Origin: Strongyloides papillosus
Lineage: Eukaryota; Nematoda; Chromadorea; Rhabditida; Strongyloididae
DNA length: 64,000 bases
NCBI GenBank assembly: GCA_005656395.1
Contig: SRSI01000018.1
Coordinates: 248,001-312,000, forward strand
Reading direction: 5' to 3'
The notes beneath the pieces are model-generated. The model made no database searches. It was not told where the DNA came from and worked only from the letters and a program-made list of their open reading frames with translations. The position numbers and the translations under genes were made by a program. Numbering within the stretch: position 1 is the stretch's first letter; every line of letters begins with the position of its first letter. This document shows positions 23,666 through 37,780 of this stretch, one piece after another.

Positions 23666-26600
23666 TTATTGAATATATTTTTTCAAGCGATCAGAGTGAA
23701 CTTTCTCAATGGCTAAACGAGTTTTACGGTGTTTTCTCGTATCTTCAATCTCATAAGTATCTCCATAAAGGTGTTGGAGTACTTTGAAAGGACCTTCCCA
23801 TATGGGTTGGTTTTTATGAGATGTTTTAGCATCTTTCCTATGCATGACTCTTCTTAATACTAAATCTCCTGGATTTAGTTGAAGACCTTTACGGTCAATC
23901 TTATCTTGTTCAAATTGACTCTTAGTATTCTTGATTAATTCATGAATACCACTATATCCATTATGGATATTTTCATCACTAACACTTCTATCAGGAGTGT
24001 TTAATACTATTTGAGCTGGAGATAATCCTGTACTCAAACTTTTTGCTCTATTGTATGCATATACAAAATGAGGAACAACCGTGGTTAATGGTTGATTCTT
24101 ATAGATTCTAATAGCACTTCGTAAAGTTCTATTAAACCTTTCTACATATGCATTACTCTTATGATTATGGGGTGAACTAAATTGTTGTTCAACTCCAACT
24201 GATTTCAAATAATCAGTTACAGTCTTAGCTATAAATGCTGGACCATTATCCGATCTAAGGATTTTCGGAAATCCAAGCAATGAGAAACATTTAAGAAGAA
24301 TATGTAATAAGGTAGGACCATTTTGCTTCTTACAACAAGTTGCTACAACATATTTACTATATTCATCAACCATGACGAATACGTAATCTTTATCTATTTG
24401 CATGAAATCAGCATTAATGGTATGCCAGATTTCATTAGACTTTTGTAAAGATTTCTTATGTGTTTCAATCAACCTAGCGGGTTGATCTTTATTCAACTGG
24501 CAACTTAGACAAGATGTCCAAATATCTTTCATTTGATCATCCATCTTAGGCCAGTAGAAAATTACCTTAAATTTCCCATTGATTTTATCATAACCAAGAT
24601 GTCCTCCTAAGAGAGGATGGTTGTGGAACACGGATAGGAGTTTCTCCCTTAATAATTCTGGTACATAAATTCTAACTCCCGTAGGAGTTTGAACTTTACC
24701 ATCTGAAGGTATAATTTCCTTCTCTTTGTCATTATAATAATTAATGAACTTATCTATATAATATGGAGGATATGTTTTTGGAGGAAAAACTTCCTCATAT
24801 AGATTTTCTTTGGCATCTATTGCCATAAAGGATTCTCTACTAAGATAATCAGCAATATTATTAGCTTCACCTTTGATATACTGGATGGTTAGATCATACT
24901 CCATGATCGCCATCTGATATCTTTGCAAAATACCAGTCAATTCTTTATTCTTAAGAAGTGCTAGTAAAGGCTTATGGTCAGTTATTACAACTGTATGTTT
25001 ACCATAAATATAAGGTCGGAATTGCTTTAGAGCATAAACTAATCCCAAAGCTTCAAGCTTAATAATGGGATAATTCTTTTCCGCAGGTTTCAAAGACCTG
25101 GAAGCAAATGCAATAGGTCTGTCCTGTTGAACAAGAGCAGTCCCTAATCCTTGTGTACTAGCATCGGTAAAGATGGTATAATTCTTGCTGTGGTCAGGGG
25201 GTGACAATGTTACAGCATTAATTAAAGCATCTTTAACCTTTTCAAATGCTAATGTGTGACTTTCGTCCCACTTGAAGTTTTTATCAAGACGATATAAGGG
25301 TTCAGCAATAGCCGAAAAATTCCTTATATGTCTTCTGAAATAAGACGCACCTCCTAGAAAGCTTTTAACTTCCTTATGACTCTTGGGAAGTGACTTTTCA
25401 ACAATCGCTTTTACTTTATCTGGATTTGGATGAATCCCTTTTTCATTCAATATGAAACCTAAGTATTTAGCTGATGGTTTACCAAATTGACATTTGGCGA
25501 TATTTATTTTCATATTATAACTTTTAATACGGCGAATAATTTCATCTACGTTCTTCAGATGAGTTTCCTCGTCATAAGCACAAGTTAGAATATCGTCTAA
25601 ATATACATAACAGTTTAGTATATGAGCCAATACTTCATCCATTATCTCCTGAAACTTATCAGGGCTTCCTGTTAAACCCATGGGCATTACCTTATACTGG
25701 AAAACACCCTCATGAGTTACAAAAGCAGCGATTTTACGACTACTTTCATCCAACGGTATCTGATGAAAACCTGCTTTAAGGTCAAAAGATGTATAGTATC
25801 TTTTACCAGCAGCTTCCTCAGTAATCCGATCTATTCTAGGAATTACATGAGACTGTTGCTCGATTAGTTTGTTGATTCCTCGGAAATCAACTACAAATCG
25901 CCATTTCTCATCTTTTTTACGTACCAAAACTACTCGTGACAGGTATGGAGATCGACTAGGCTCTATCATACCTGTTCGGAGCATGTCAGCAATTTGTTTA
26001 CTGACTTCAGCTTCTTTTTCATGACTCATTCGAGATGGTTTTATTCGTTTAGGTATCTCATTCGTCTTTAATTTGATGCCTAAATGTTGGGAACCAGAAT
26101 ATAATCCTGGTTTGCCATCATATTCATAAAATGCTTCTTTACTATCCCAAAGAATATCAAGTAACCTTTTCCTACTCTCTGGTGATAGCGCAGAAGAAGA
26201 TAAATCTATCAATTCTACGAATTCATCTTTGCCTATTGGTACTTTTTGTATGGGATAAGGTGGTAAATCCTTTTCCCAATCTGCGTCATCAGGAATTACT
26301 TCCTCACCGTTTACTACAAGAGTATTTTCATCAATCTCTTCTATGGTATGGACCGATCCTATGTGCGTATCCTTCTTTAGATACACTGGATTCCTTCCAG
26401 CATTTACCACTACTATAGGTATTATGCCATCATGTACTTTACTTATTTGTTCAAATGTTAACAAATGGTCTATCCTTTTCCAATAAGGATTAAGATTCAA
26501 GATCACATCTGACTCAATTTTCGCATGTGGCGCTACTTTCGCATGAAATATAGTACAAGAATTTGGGGGTATCCTTACATTCTTCGCTATATAGATTTCA

Positions 26601-27337
26601 TGTTTATTCTGATCTTTAGCTTTGATTCGATCATCAAATAAGACCTTTATACCTATTTGTTGGATAGCTGGTAATCCAAGAATAATGTCATGCTTACACT
26701 CTGGTAAAACATTAAATGAAATATTATATTCCATATTCAAAATTTTAACGGCACATGTGACCTTCCCCTCGGTAGATGTGATCTTCCCATCTGCCGTGGT
26801 TACAGTGACAAAATGACCGTTAACTGGTAATTTTAATTCATCAACTACCCTTTTTGCAATGACATTTAATGATGCTCCAGTATCAATTAATGCCTGATAC
26901 TTTCGATTATTTACTTTTACATCAATATTCGGCGTCCATCCATAGGAAGAAGTGGACGGTAATGCATCAGACGTAAGTGCATTAATCTGATTTTCAACTA
27001 TCCCATTTCGATTTACTCTTACTCTTCCCGTTGTAGAAGATATACGATTTGCTGGTGATTGTACCAATGGTACCCCAGTCAATTCATAAGGATTATTATA
27101 TACAGAATTGCCGTTATTATTGGATCTACGGTTTGCTACCCATGATCCAATTTTATCTCTAAGAACCCTTCCTAAAAGAGTTGTTACAACTCCTCCTAAG
27201 AAGGTTATGAAAGATTCATATTCATTACCTACTTTATCTAAATCTACTCCCTTTAAAACATTTTGTATGCTTTGTGCTATGTCGTCTACTGCCCTACTAG
27301 GGGTGCTTGTAGTATTATCATATTGCTCTGTGATCAT
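23666..27337 (-). CDS. Pol: protease, reverse transcriptase, RNase H, integrase
   Basis: 1223 codons from the ATG at 27337. Domains in order: an N-terminal extension with a hydrophobic stretch (about 42-59); aspartic protease with DTGA at 152-155 and ILG at 219-221; reverse transcriptase about 430-640 with SFDL (Asp519) and YLDD 579-582; RNase H with Asp725, Glu762, Asp787 and Asp830; integrase with the HHCC zinc finger (His907, His913, Cys943, Cys946) and D,D35E core Asp977, Asp1030, Glu1066; and a C-terminal GPF module (WEGPFKV, about 1180). All catalytic residues are present. There is no chromodomain. It is in the same frame as gag, separated by a TGA at 27350-27352, so a Gag-Pol fusion would need readthrough or the stop is a lesion. 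The domain order identifies Ty3/gypsy. Confidence 0.95.
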   Translation of the reverse strand: MITEQYDNTTSTPSRAVDDIAQSIQNVLKGVDLDKVGNEYESFITFLGGVVTTLLGRVLRDKIGSWVANRRSNNNGNSVYNNPYELTGVPLVQSPANRISSTTGRVRVNRNGIVENQINALTSDALPSTSSYGWTPNIDVKVNNRKYQALIDTGASLNVIAKRVVDELKLPVNGHFVTVTTADGKITSTEGKVTCAVKILNMEYNISFNVLPECKHDIILGLPAIQQIGIKVLFDDRIKAKDQNKHEIYIAKNVRIPPNSCTIFHAKVAPHAKIESDVILNLNPYWKRIDHLLTFEQISKVHDGIIPIVVVNAGRNPVYLKKDTHIGSVHTIEEIDENTLVVNGEEVIPDDADWEKDLPPYPIQKVPIGKDEFVELIDLSSSALSPESRKRLLDILWDSKEAFYEYDGKPGLYSGSQHLGIKLKTNEIPKRIKPSRMSHEKEAEVSKQIADMLRTGMIEPSRSPYLSRVVLVRKKDEKWRFVVDFRGINKLIEQQSHVIPRIDRITEEAAGKRYYTSFDLKAGFHQIPLDESSRKIAAFVTHEGVFQYKVMPMGLTGSPDKFQEIMDEVLAHILNCYVYLDDILTCAYDEETHLKNVDEIIRRIKSYNMKINIAKCQFGKPSAKYLGFILNEKGIHPNPDKVKAIVEKSLPKSHKEVKSFLGGASYFRRHIRNFSAIAEPLYRLDKNFKWDESHTLAFEKVKDALINAVTLSPPDHSKNYTIFTDASTQGLGTALVQQDRPIAFASRSLKPAEKNYPIIKLEALGLVYALKQFRPYIYGKHTVVITDHKPLLALLKNKELTGILQRYQMAIMEYDLTIQYIKGEANNIADYLSRESFMAIDAKENLYEEVFPPKTYPPYYIDKFINYYNDKEKEIIPSDGKVQTPTGVRIYVPELLREKLLSVFHNHPLLGGHLGYDKINGKFKVIFYWPKMDDQMKDIWTSCLSCQLNKDQPARLIETHKKSLQKSNEIWHTINADFMQIDKDYVFVMVDEYSKYVVATCCKKQNGPTLLHILLKCFSLLGFPKILRSDNGPAFIAKTVTDYLKSVGVEQQFSSPHNHKSNAYVERFNRTLRSAIRIYKNQPLTTVVPHFVYAYNRAKSLSTGLSPAQIVLNTPDRSVSDENIHNGYSGIHELIKNTKSQFEQDKIDRKGLQLNPGDLVLRRVMHRKDAKTSHKNQPIWEGPFKVLQHLYGDTYEIEDTRKHRKTRLAIEKVHSDRLKKYIQ

Positions 27338-27349
27338 TGTTGTAGTTAC

Positions 27350-27634
27350 TCATATTTCCCTTGGACATTCGAGTGGTTCTCGTACGTCCATATCATGCGT
27401 TATGGTGTCTAGTCTAGCTCCCATAGCTAATTTAACAATACAGGCTGTGCCTGGTGGCTCATGTTCCATTCTCTCAATCTCATTATAAAGATTTCTTACA
27501 TTAATGGCTAACTTTTCCATAATACCATTATAAGTCGCGATATCTCTGTTCCGACTTTCAAGCTGAGCTTGAAGATCACTTGGATCTCCAATTTGATTAT
27601 TAATCTGCAACTGGAGATCAGTTAAATCTTTAGC
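27350..27634 (-). CDS. Continuation of the gag coiled coil between two stops
   Basis: This is the same reading frame as gag and pol, bounded by TAA (27635-27637) upstream and TGA (27350-27352) downstream. There is no ATG near the start. The sequence continues the heptad-like pattern of the preceding coiled coil (DLQ, LQIN, LQAQLESRNRD) and then becomes non-coiled with two Cys. It is best read as the tail of the gag-side polyprotein cut off by a nonsense change, not as an independent gene. Confidence 0.7.
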   Translation of the reverse strand, partial: AKDLTDLQLQINNQIGDPSDLQAQLESRNRDIATYNGIMEKLAINVRNLYNEIERMEHEPPGTACIVKLAMGARLDTITHDMDVREPLECPREI

Positions 27635-31227
<3,593 letters not shown>

Positions 31228-31245
31228 ATCTCGGTGGAACCTCCA
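31228..31245 (-). other. Primer binding site for tRNA-Gln
   Basis: In element sense, TGGAGGTTCCACCGAGAT directly follows the 5' LTR. It complements 18 nt of the 3' end of animal tRNA-Gln (ATCTCGGTGGAACCT plus CCA), as I recall that tRNA sequence. Confidence 0.85.
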
Positions 31246-31403
31246 TGTAATGGCCCCATGATGCAGAGGTAGGTTATTTAAAATATTTATTTAATAATAC
31301 GACAACTGATTAATATAACATAACTAACAACTAACTAACAGAATATTATTTTATTTATATATATCTCTTCCTTCTTTCTGCCACACCCTCTGGGTGGGCA
31401 ACA
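31246..31403 (-). repeat. LTR (5' LTR in element sense)
   Basis: Identical over 158 bp to 20355-20512. In element sense it should carry the promoter (TATATATAAATA) for the gag-pol transcript. Confidence 0.93.
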
Positions 31404-31407
31404 AAAT
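31404..31407. repeat. Target-site duplication AAAT (right)
   Basis: Matches AAAT at 20351-20354. Confidence 0.8.
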
Positions 31408-33495
31408 TATAGTTGCTTAAGAATCTTTCTTTATGATTATATACAATAAATTCACTTATGATCATTTCGAAGTGGATTTTTAGAAATTTTAAAAATTTTA
31501 ATCAATACAAAAAATACCATAAAATATTTTAGAAGAAAAATTGATCCTATGAAAGAAATTTTTAATTCTCAAGAACTGAATGAATCTGTAAATTTAAAAA
31601 TTGTTATTTTTCTAGAATAGTTTCAAAAATGTGTCCAGGTTATGTAAACGATTGTACAAAAATTTCAAAATCATATAGAAAATGCTTATAAATAAAAAAC
31701 GTTTAGATATTTTGATTAAATACAAAATATAAGTACTATAAGTTATGCTAATTATTTACAAATATTCTACGAGAGTAAAACTAAATTTTTAGGGAAAATT
31801 ATTAATTTAACTAATGAATGTTTTTCATATTTACATGGAAAAATCAATAAAATATTTCTATCTATATATGGGAATTTGTATACAAATGGTAAAGCAAAAT
31901 GGGTAAACATTAAATGAAAATTATGTTATTAATCAATATCACGTGAAAATGTAGTTTCCTCGAATATATTTTATATTTTAAAAAATATACGAATTTAATT
32001 TAAAAGTGTTATTTATAGGAAACTACTAGAATATGGAATTGATAATAAAAGAGTTTAATAGAAAATTATCTAGTATTTATTATGTATTATTACTTTTTTC
32101 TACATATGGACATTATATCAATCAACAAATTAAATTTTGTCAGAGAATGATAATTTATTGACATCAAAAAATTATTTAATCTAAGAAAATTTTTATACTA
32201 TTTATCTATTTAATTATTATAAATAGTTGATACTCAAAGTTTTAAATTAATGCTATGTTTGATTTAACATTAAAAGAACCTAAATCAAAAGTATTCTGAT
32301 AAAAGAAATTGTGATTTAATTATATTTCTCAATCTTTTTCAAAATGTTTACATTATTGATTAAAAAAAGATGAATATTTTTTGAACACTAGTAAAAAAAC
32401 TAAATAATATTAAAGCTTAAAATCAAGGACGTTAAAATGTCTTAATTGCTTTTGAGGAACTATGTCGAAGTCAAAAACCAACATAACATTATAAAAATAA
32501 TATAAAATATCATGTGAAATGTATTTTGGAAAAGAATAAAAATTGGTGGGGCACTGTTACTTCATCCCTGTTAAATGCTAATAATAATATAATTCATGCC
32601 TATATTTATAGATTTTTAAATGTAACAAAAATTGATTGTGAATTACATTATAAAAACACTTCTATAATAATTAAAGAACTCTACAAAATTAAAACAAAGT
32701 TGAATATACAATGAAGAAAAAAATATTCTTCTGTATCAGATTTGAAAATGGATTGACACTTTCTTGCAGAAATATTAGGAAGAATATTGTTTGTTATGAT
32801 AATTGGTGACATTACAGGGTATTAGAAAAGAGAATTGAAAAGAAAACAAATTTTACATACTTTTTTTAATATAGATAAAATCTTACAGCATATAAAGGAA
32901 TAGTTGTATATCAATTCATTAAATGCTTTGAATTATATGAATTGTGTGCAGATATTATCACTTATTTAAAAATATTCATGTCTATTTGATTAACCTTTTT
33001 GTTTTTATATTTAAAAAAATGTATTAGTTAACATTAAACAAGTAGTTAATTTTTTGAAATCCAATTATTCAAGAAAAATGTATTTACAATATTCATTTTA
33101 AGATTATGATTTAGTTTTATTCATAGATGGATATTAAAGACTTTCTAATAAGTAAAAAGAAATTTACTATATTTAAATATGTTTAATAATAACAAAGAAA
33201 TCATATTTGACTGATTTTTATAACATTTCTTCATCATACAATGAACCTTTATATCAAATAAAATTACGATTTAAATAAAGTTTATGGTTATCAGAAATAT
33301 TAGTGAATCAATAATAAAATTTTTAAATAAATAGTTTTTATTTTATATTACTAAAAAATATTATTAATTTTTGATAAAAACTCCGAAACATATTTTGTAT
33401 CATGCTTTTTTTCATTATAAAGTAAACTTAGTTCATAAAACAACTGTTACTAAATTTTAGAAAATTGTGTTTTGATTGTGATATATAAAAAGTAG
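31408..33495. other. Gene-free AT-rich stretch
   Basis: Only one short frame stands out, 32514-32714 (no ATG, ends in TGA), with a tryptophan pair and mixed composition; it could be a worn exon but has no recognisable motif. No RNA gene is seen. Confidence 0.35.
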
Positions 33496-33780
33496 TCAAT
33501 AACTAAAACGTTTGTTTGAGTAAAACGTGCTCGCCACGTTGGCTGTAAATGTGTCATCAAGAATAGGGGCATATAATGTATCAAATCTTATGTCATCATG
33601 AGGATGGTTTTTAACTTGTACTAAAATTTATAATTTTAGGCTTTAGTGTTAAGTTGTTTACTATCGTACTAACATTAGATAAACCTCTACGAGAAGTAGG
33701 AAGTAATTTAATGTCTTTATTATTATTACTATTATTATTGTAATTAAGGTTTTTGGTGTGAAATAAATTTGCAATTTAAA
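33496..33780 (-). pseudogene. Unrecognised short gene or gene fragment, possibly two exons
   Basis: The minus strand has two protein-like stretches. The first (about 33780-33690) is Asn-rich (NNNSNNNNKD) and ends KLLPTSRR. The second (33620-33496) is 40 codons ending at TGA 33498-33496, with balanced composition (DDIRFDTLYAPILDD, then TANVASTFYSNKRF). A TTTTAG acceptor directly precedes the second at 33621. A donor GT after AGAG (about 33686) would join them in phase, giving an intron of about 65 nt; a better-looking GTAAAC donor would not keep phase. No ATG is visible upstream before an in-frame TAA. Family unknown. It lies about 300 bp downstream of the astacin gene's end, on the same strand. 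Confidence 0.35.
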
Positions 33781-34078
33781 TAACTAGAGGTCACGAGGAC
33801 CAATAAAACAACCTTATTTTAAAATTTTAATAAATTTTTTCTGTTACAACGTTTTTTAAATGTTATTTTATTAGTCTTTGTTAGATTCTTGCATGAGACA
33901 TAATTTATTAAAAAAATATGATGCTATTTATAAAACAATAATTAGAATATTTATTAAAATTATCATCTAACAACAATATAAAGATTTTTTATATAAATTA
34001 TATCAATTTTTGTTATTAGTTTATTAATTAATCAACTAATAAGTTAGATGACAGTGACATTTCTGTCGAATTTTATTT

Positions 34079-35553
34079 CTATTGTATTTTGTAATATATT
34101 TCAGCAAAATTATCAAATTGTGTACTTGTAAAACGTATCATTACATGATCGTTTTCTGAAATAAACTGTTGAGTCGCTTTTTCACAAAGAAATGCTCCGC
34201 TCGTGGTTTTGTTTGAATGAAACTTGACCTCAAGTTTGTTATCAGCGCGACAACTATGCGGATGACTAGGATATATAAATGTTGTTTTAACATAAATAAA
34301 AATTTTTCTATGTCCATTAGATTTTATGTGGTAAACACAATCTTTTTCTCCGTCTACATATAAAAGTTTTTGAGTACCATCAGCAAATCATTCTTGATTT
34401 CCGCATAGACTAATTCTTTCGATTTTAGAGCAATCGTCACCGGTAAAATTTTTTGTGCACTTACAACGCTCTAAGAGTTAGGATCTTGATATTTATTATT
34501 TTTCAAGAAATTTTATTTAAACAAATATCCTCGCAGTTATAAAGATTTAACACCATGATGTTCAAAAAAGTAGCTTCTGATTTAGAACCCATTGTCATTT
34601 GATATAGTGGATTATATGGTAACATCGTAGGTTCACCATTTTTACTAGATGAATATGAATTATAATGCATTGCAGATCCATAATCATATGGTAAACCATA
34701 ATCTAAGGCATCTGTTAATTGTAATTTCAGAACATTTTCTATTGCAAAGTCTTTAACATTGTTTATAAGAATTTGTAAATATTTATCTCTGTCTGCTCTT
34801 GGTTGTTCATGAGTGAATCCCAGTGCATGCATAGTTTCGTGTTGAATAGTTGGAATAAAATTACAACCAGGACCAATACTTATTTCTTGTAATTCATTAA
34901 GATATTGTCTACCAACACTACTATAACATTCTTCACCAGGAAAGTATTTTAGACCGGCTTGACCTCGTGGAAAAACTTTATGTTCTTGAAATCTGAGACA
35001 TGTTTCACTTTCAAGTTTTTTCAAAGCCTCTCTAACTAAATTCTTATCAACACCGGCATTAATAATATATGGAATTGTAAGCTCCCGCTCATAATCAAAT
35101 CTTGTATCTATTTTTCTCTTTTTTCTAGTTTTTGAATCACCAACAATATCGGATACATTAGCACCTAACTCTTCGGCTACATCGGCAACAGTGTCAATTA
35201 AATATTCTGCTTGCTTTTTTGAAAGCTTTATATCACCATCGAAAAGACCGGAATTTTCGATAACATCATTGTCTCTGAAAGTCTTACTAATGGTGTTTAT
35301 CTTGCCTTCTTTAAAGTAGTCTAAAGGTTTATTTATAATTGAGTAAAATCCTTTAATTCTGCGTAAAAGTTCATCTAGAGTTTTCAAAGCACTTTTTGTT
35401 ACACTTTTACCATTTTGGTCATCAGCAAAAAAATTTTTTCCACCGAATACTGGCCACATAAAATTCTATATTAATTTATAAAAAATATAAACATACCGGT
35501 TGAATTTGCGAAAAAAGAATGATGCAAAGAAAAATAGCGAGAGTCTTTAGCAT
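34079..35553 (-). pseudogene. Astacin metalloprotease gene with lesions in its C-terminal EGF/CUB part
   Basis: Exon 1 (35553-35497) encodes a 19-residue signal peptide. A 31-nt intron (35496-35466, GTATGT...ATAG) follows, then a long exon. The propeptide contains the FDGD inhibitory motif and a furin-like RKKR site. The catalytic domain has the zinc motif HETMHALGFTHEQPRADRD (first His about residue 228) and the Met-turn SAMHY. After that come EGF-like and CUB domains, but the frame breaks three times: TGA at 34503-34505 where a Cys is expected in the EGF domain, a one-base frameshift near 34471-34476, and TGA at 34388-34390 early in the CUB. The CUB otherwise reads cleanly to TAG at 34079. 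The catalytic part is intact, so a truncated secreted protease of about 339 residues is possible. Strongyloidid nematodes carry many such genes, used in skin penetration and gut life. Confidence 0.85.
35466..35496 (-). other. 31-nt intron of the astacin gene
   Basis: Donor CCG|GTATGT and acceptor AATATAG, phase 0. It separates the signal peptide from the propeptide. Confidence 0.75.
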
Positions 35554-35858
35554 ATTGATTGAGTAAAATCTTTTTATTCAATCAAAATATAAGACAATTG
35601 ACATGATAAATTTTGAAATTTCCTGACTATATACATTATTGCTATTTGTACAAGAAATATAGTATAAATATTTAAATCTTTCATTATAAATAGAAAAAAA
35701 AATTATAACTTTTTTTTAGGTGGTATTAAAAAGTTTAGTTGACTTGAAGAAACTTTTAAAACAAATTAAAAGGCATATTTTACAATAAAAAATTATGGTG
35801 ATATAAATGTTTTATTTTGTTAAATGTTTATGAATAAAGTATAAATATTTATTTAAAA

Positions 35859-36594
35859 CACGTTTTGTGAGTCAATCAGACATTAGAGGTACAACTGGAA
35901 AATTTTACCCCCCATTTTTATTTCATAAATAAAAAGAGCAACCAAAAAAATGTATGTTGGCAAATTTATTCGGCTTGAAACTTTGAGATACAGAAGCTAC
36001 AGTGACTCAAAGTCGGAAAAATTGATTTTTATAAGTTCCCAGTAAATAAGTTTTTTCAAAAATAAATATTGCTTCTAGGAGTAATTCTTTATAAGAAAAC
36101 GAATGAAAATACTTTCGGATACGTAAATTTCCGTCTTTATTGTCTTTTGAAATTTTTTTATAGTTTTTTCATTTTTTGAGTACAAAAATCAAAGAAGCGC
36201 ATGTTCTCACTATGCTTATTCGATTTTTCATGTAATTTTACATCTAGATTCAACAAATAATAAAAAATAAAAAGTGTAACACAATATGTTTTTGAGTATG
36301 AGTACAAAAATGAAAAAAACGCATGTTTTCACTTTGTTCATTCGTTTTTTCATAAAAAATTACCCCTAGAAACAATATTTATTTTAAAAAAAATCTATTT
36401 ACCGGAAACTTGTAAAAATAAATTTTTCCGACCCTGTATTACTGCAGCTCCTGTATCTCAAAGTTTCAGACTGAATAAATCTGCCAACATACATTATTTT
36501 AGTTGCTCTTTTTATTAATAAAATAAAAATGGGGGGTTACAAATTTGTGTTGTATCAAATTTTTAAAAAATGTTCGACTGACTCAAAAAACGTG
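35859..36594 (-). mobile_element. 736-bp foldback element, copy 2 (inverted)
   Basis: Near-identical to the reverse complement of 4728-5463, with the same length. Ends: CACGTTTTGTGAGTCAATC on the left and GACTCAAAAAACGTG on the right. It is flanked by TTTAAA-containing sequence on both sides. It lies about 300 bp upstream of the astacin start and has no coding capacity. Confidence 0.8.
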
Positions 36595-36908
36595 ATTTAA
36601 ATAAATTTCCTATAGAAAAAACCATAGTTGTTATATTTTCTACAAACAAAAAATAGTATTTAAACGTTTGATTAATTAAAACAAGTAAAAACACGAAAAT
36701 GAAGAGAATGAGAATTTTGAATATTCTTATAATATTTGAATATATTAGCTATAAGTATATATATGTTGAATTAAATAATAATTATCATAATATCATTTTA
36801 TTTCATATTTACATTGCTTTATACCACTAGATTAATCTTATTTCTTTAAAGAGTTGGTCTCCAAGAATAAAATTTTAACTAGAACCTTATTATTGATTCT
36901 TCTATATA

Positions 36909-37780
36909 TTAAGTTGTCGGAAAAGTTCTGTTGTTTTTTTTACAGAAATTTTAGAACGCTATAATTTTAATAAGAAATATATCTAACTTACAATATATTA
37001 TCGAATATAATCTACAACTTGTCTTCATTTAGTTGCCACTTTATCGAATCCAGATGTAATGAATTTTCCATCTTTTTTGAAGGAAGTTCCAAAAAAACCA
37101 ATATTTGCCTTGTCAACTTTACTGAAGCATCTACCATCTTAGAAACTATCTAGAGATAGAAGTAAGTAGTGATTAAATAGAGGAACATCTGGAGAGTATT
37201 TTGTGTACGAGAGAAATTCATAACTTCTCTTATCCGGATTTTTTTGGGTCTTCAATGTCACATGTCGTCATATTGAAGGACAACATTTTTGTCATTTTTC
37301 AAATTTCGTATTTTTTTGTCTAATTTTAATAGCATTTTACATTAAAGGTCATTGAAAGTAGTTTGAAACTGATAGAATTTTAAAAAATCTTCATTGGAAG
37401 CTGATGCCGTACAAATGCATGCTTCACATGCAAGATTCATTTCTCTTTCTTGAAACTTTGAGAACAATTTTTACATAGTTCCAACATCTACAACATCTTC
37501 TCCCAATGTTACACATAAATTTTTAAAAGCATCAGTTGTCATCTGTCTTAGTTGGAGCTCTTGGAAAATACAGTGTCGTAAATGACTTCTGACCACATCT
37601 ATGTTTAGCAAAAAAAATGTAGCATAGATAGTATGACAAATTTTGATTTTGCGAATTATAAAGTTCGGAAGTGGTATTATCTAATTATTATAATAGCCTT
37701 ATTTTATATCGATTGTAATTATATTTTTTTGGTGATTAAAAATGACTATAAAAAACGACAGAATTTTTGCGACAACCCAA
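36909..37780 (-). mobile_element. Mariner remnant with decayed transposase
   Basis: The left end TTAAGTTGTCGGAAAAGTTC and the reverse complement of the right end (TTGGGTTGTCGCAAAAATTC) are related inverted ends of mariner type. The minus strand retains transposase patterns: RHCIFQEL, then TDAFKNLCVTLGEDVVDVGT and a KFQEREMNL block of the N-terminal DNA-binding region, and near the other end YSPDVPLFNHY, which matches the third catalytic block (YSPDLAP in intact mariners), followed by an FFGTSFKKDGKFITSG-like C-terminus. Many stops and frame changes are present and part of the middle is missing. Inactive. Confidence 0.7.

Noticed and set aside
26131..27488. Plus-strand frames inside pol (26131-26418, 26622-26816, 27108-27488)
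   Set aside because: Shadows of the strongly coding minus strand; unlike accessory genes A and B they overlap conserved pol domains.
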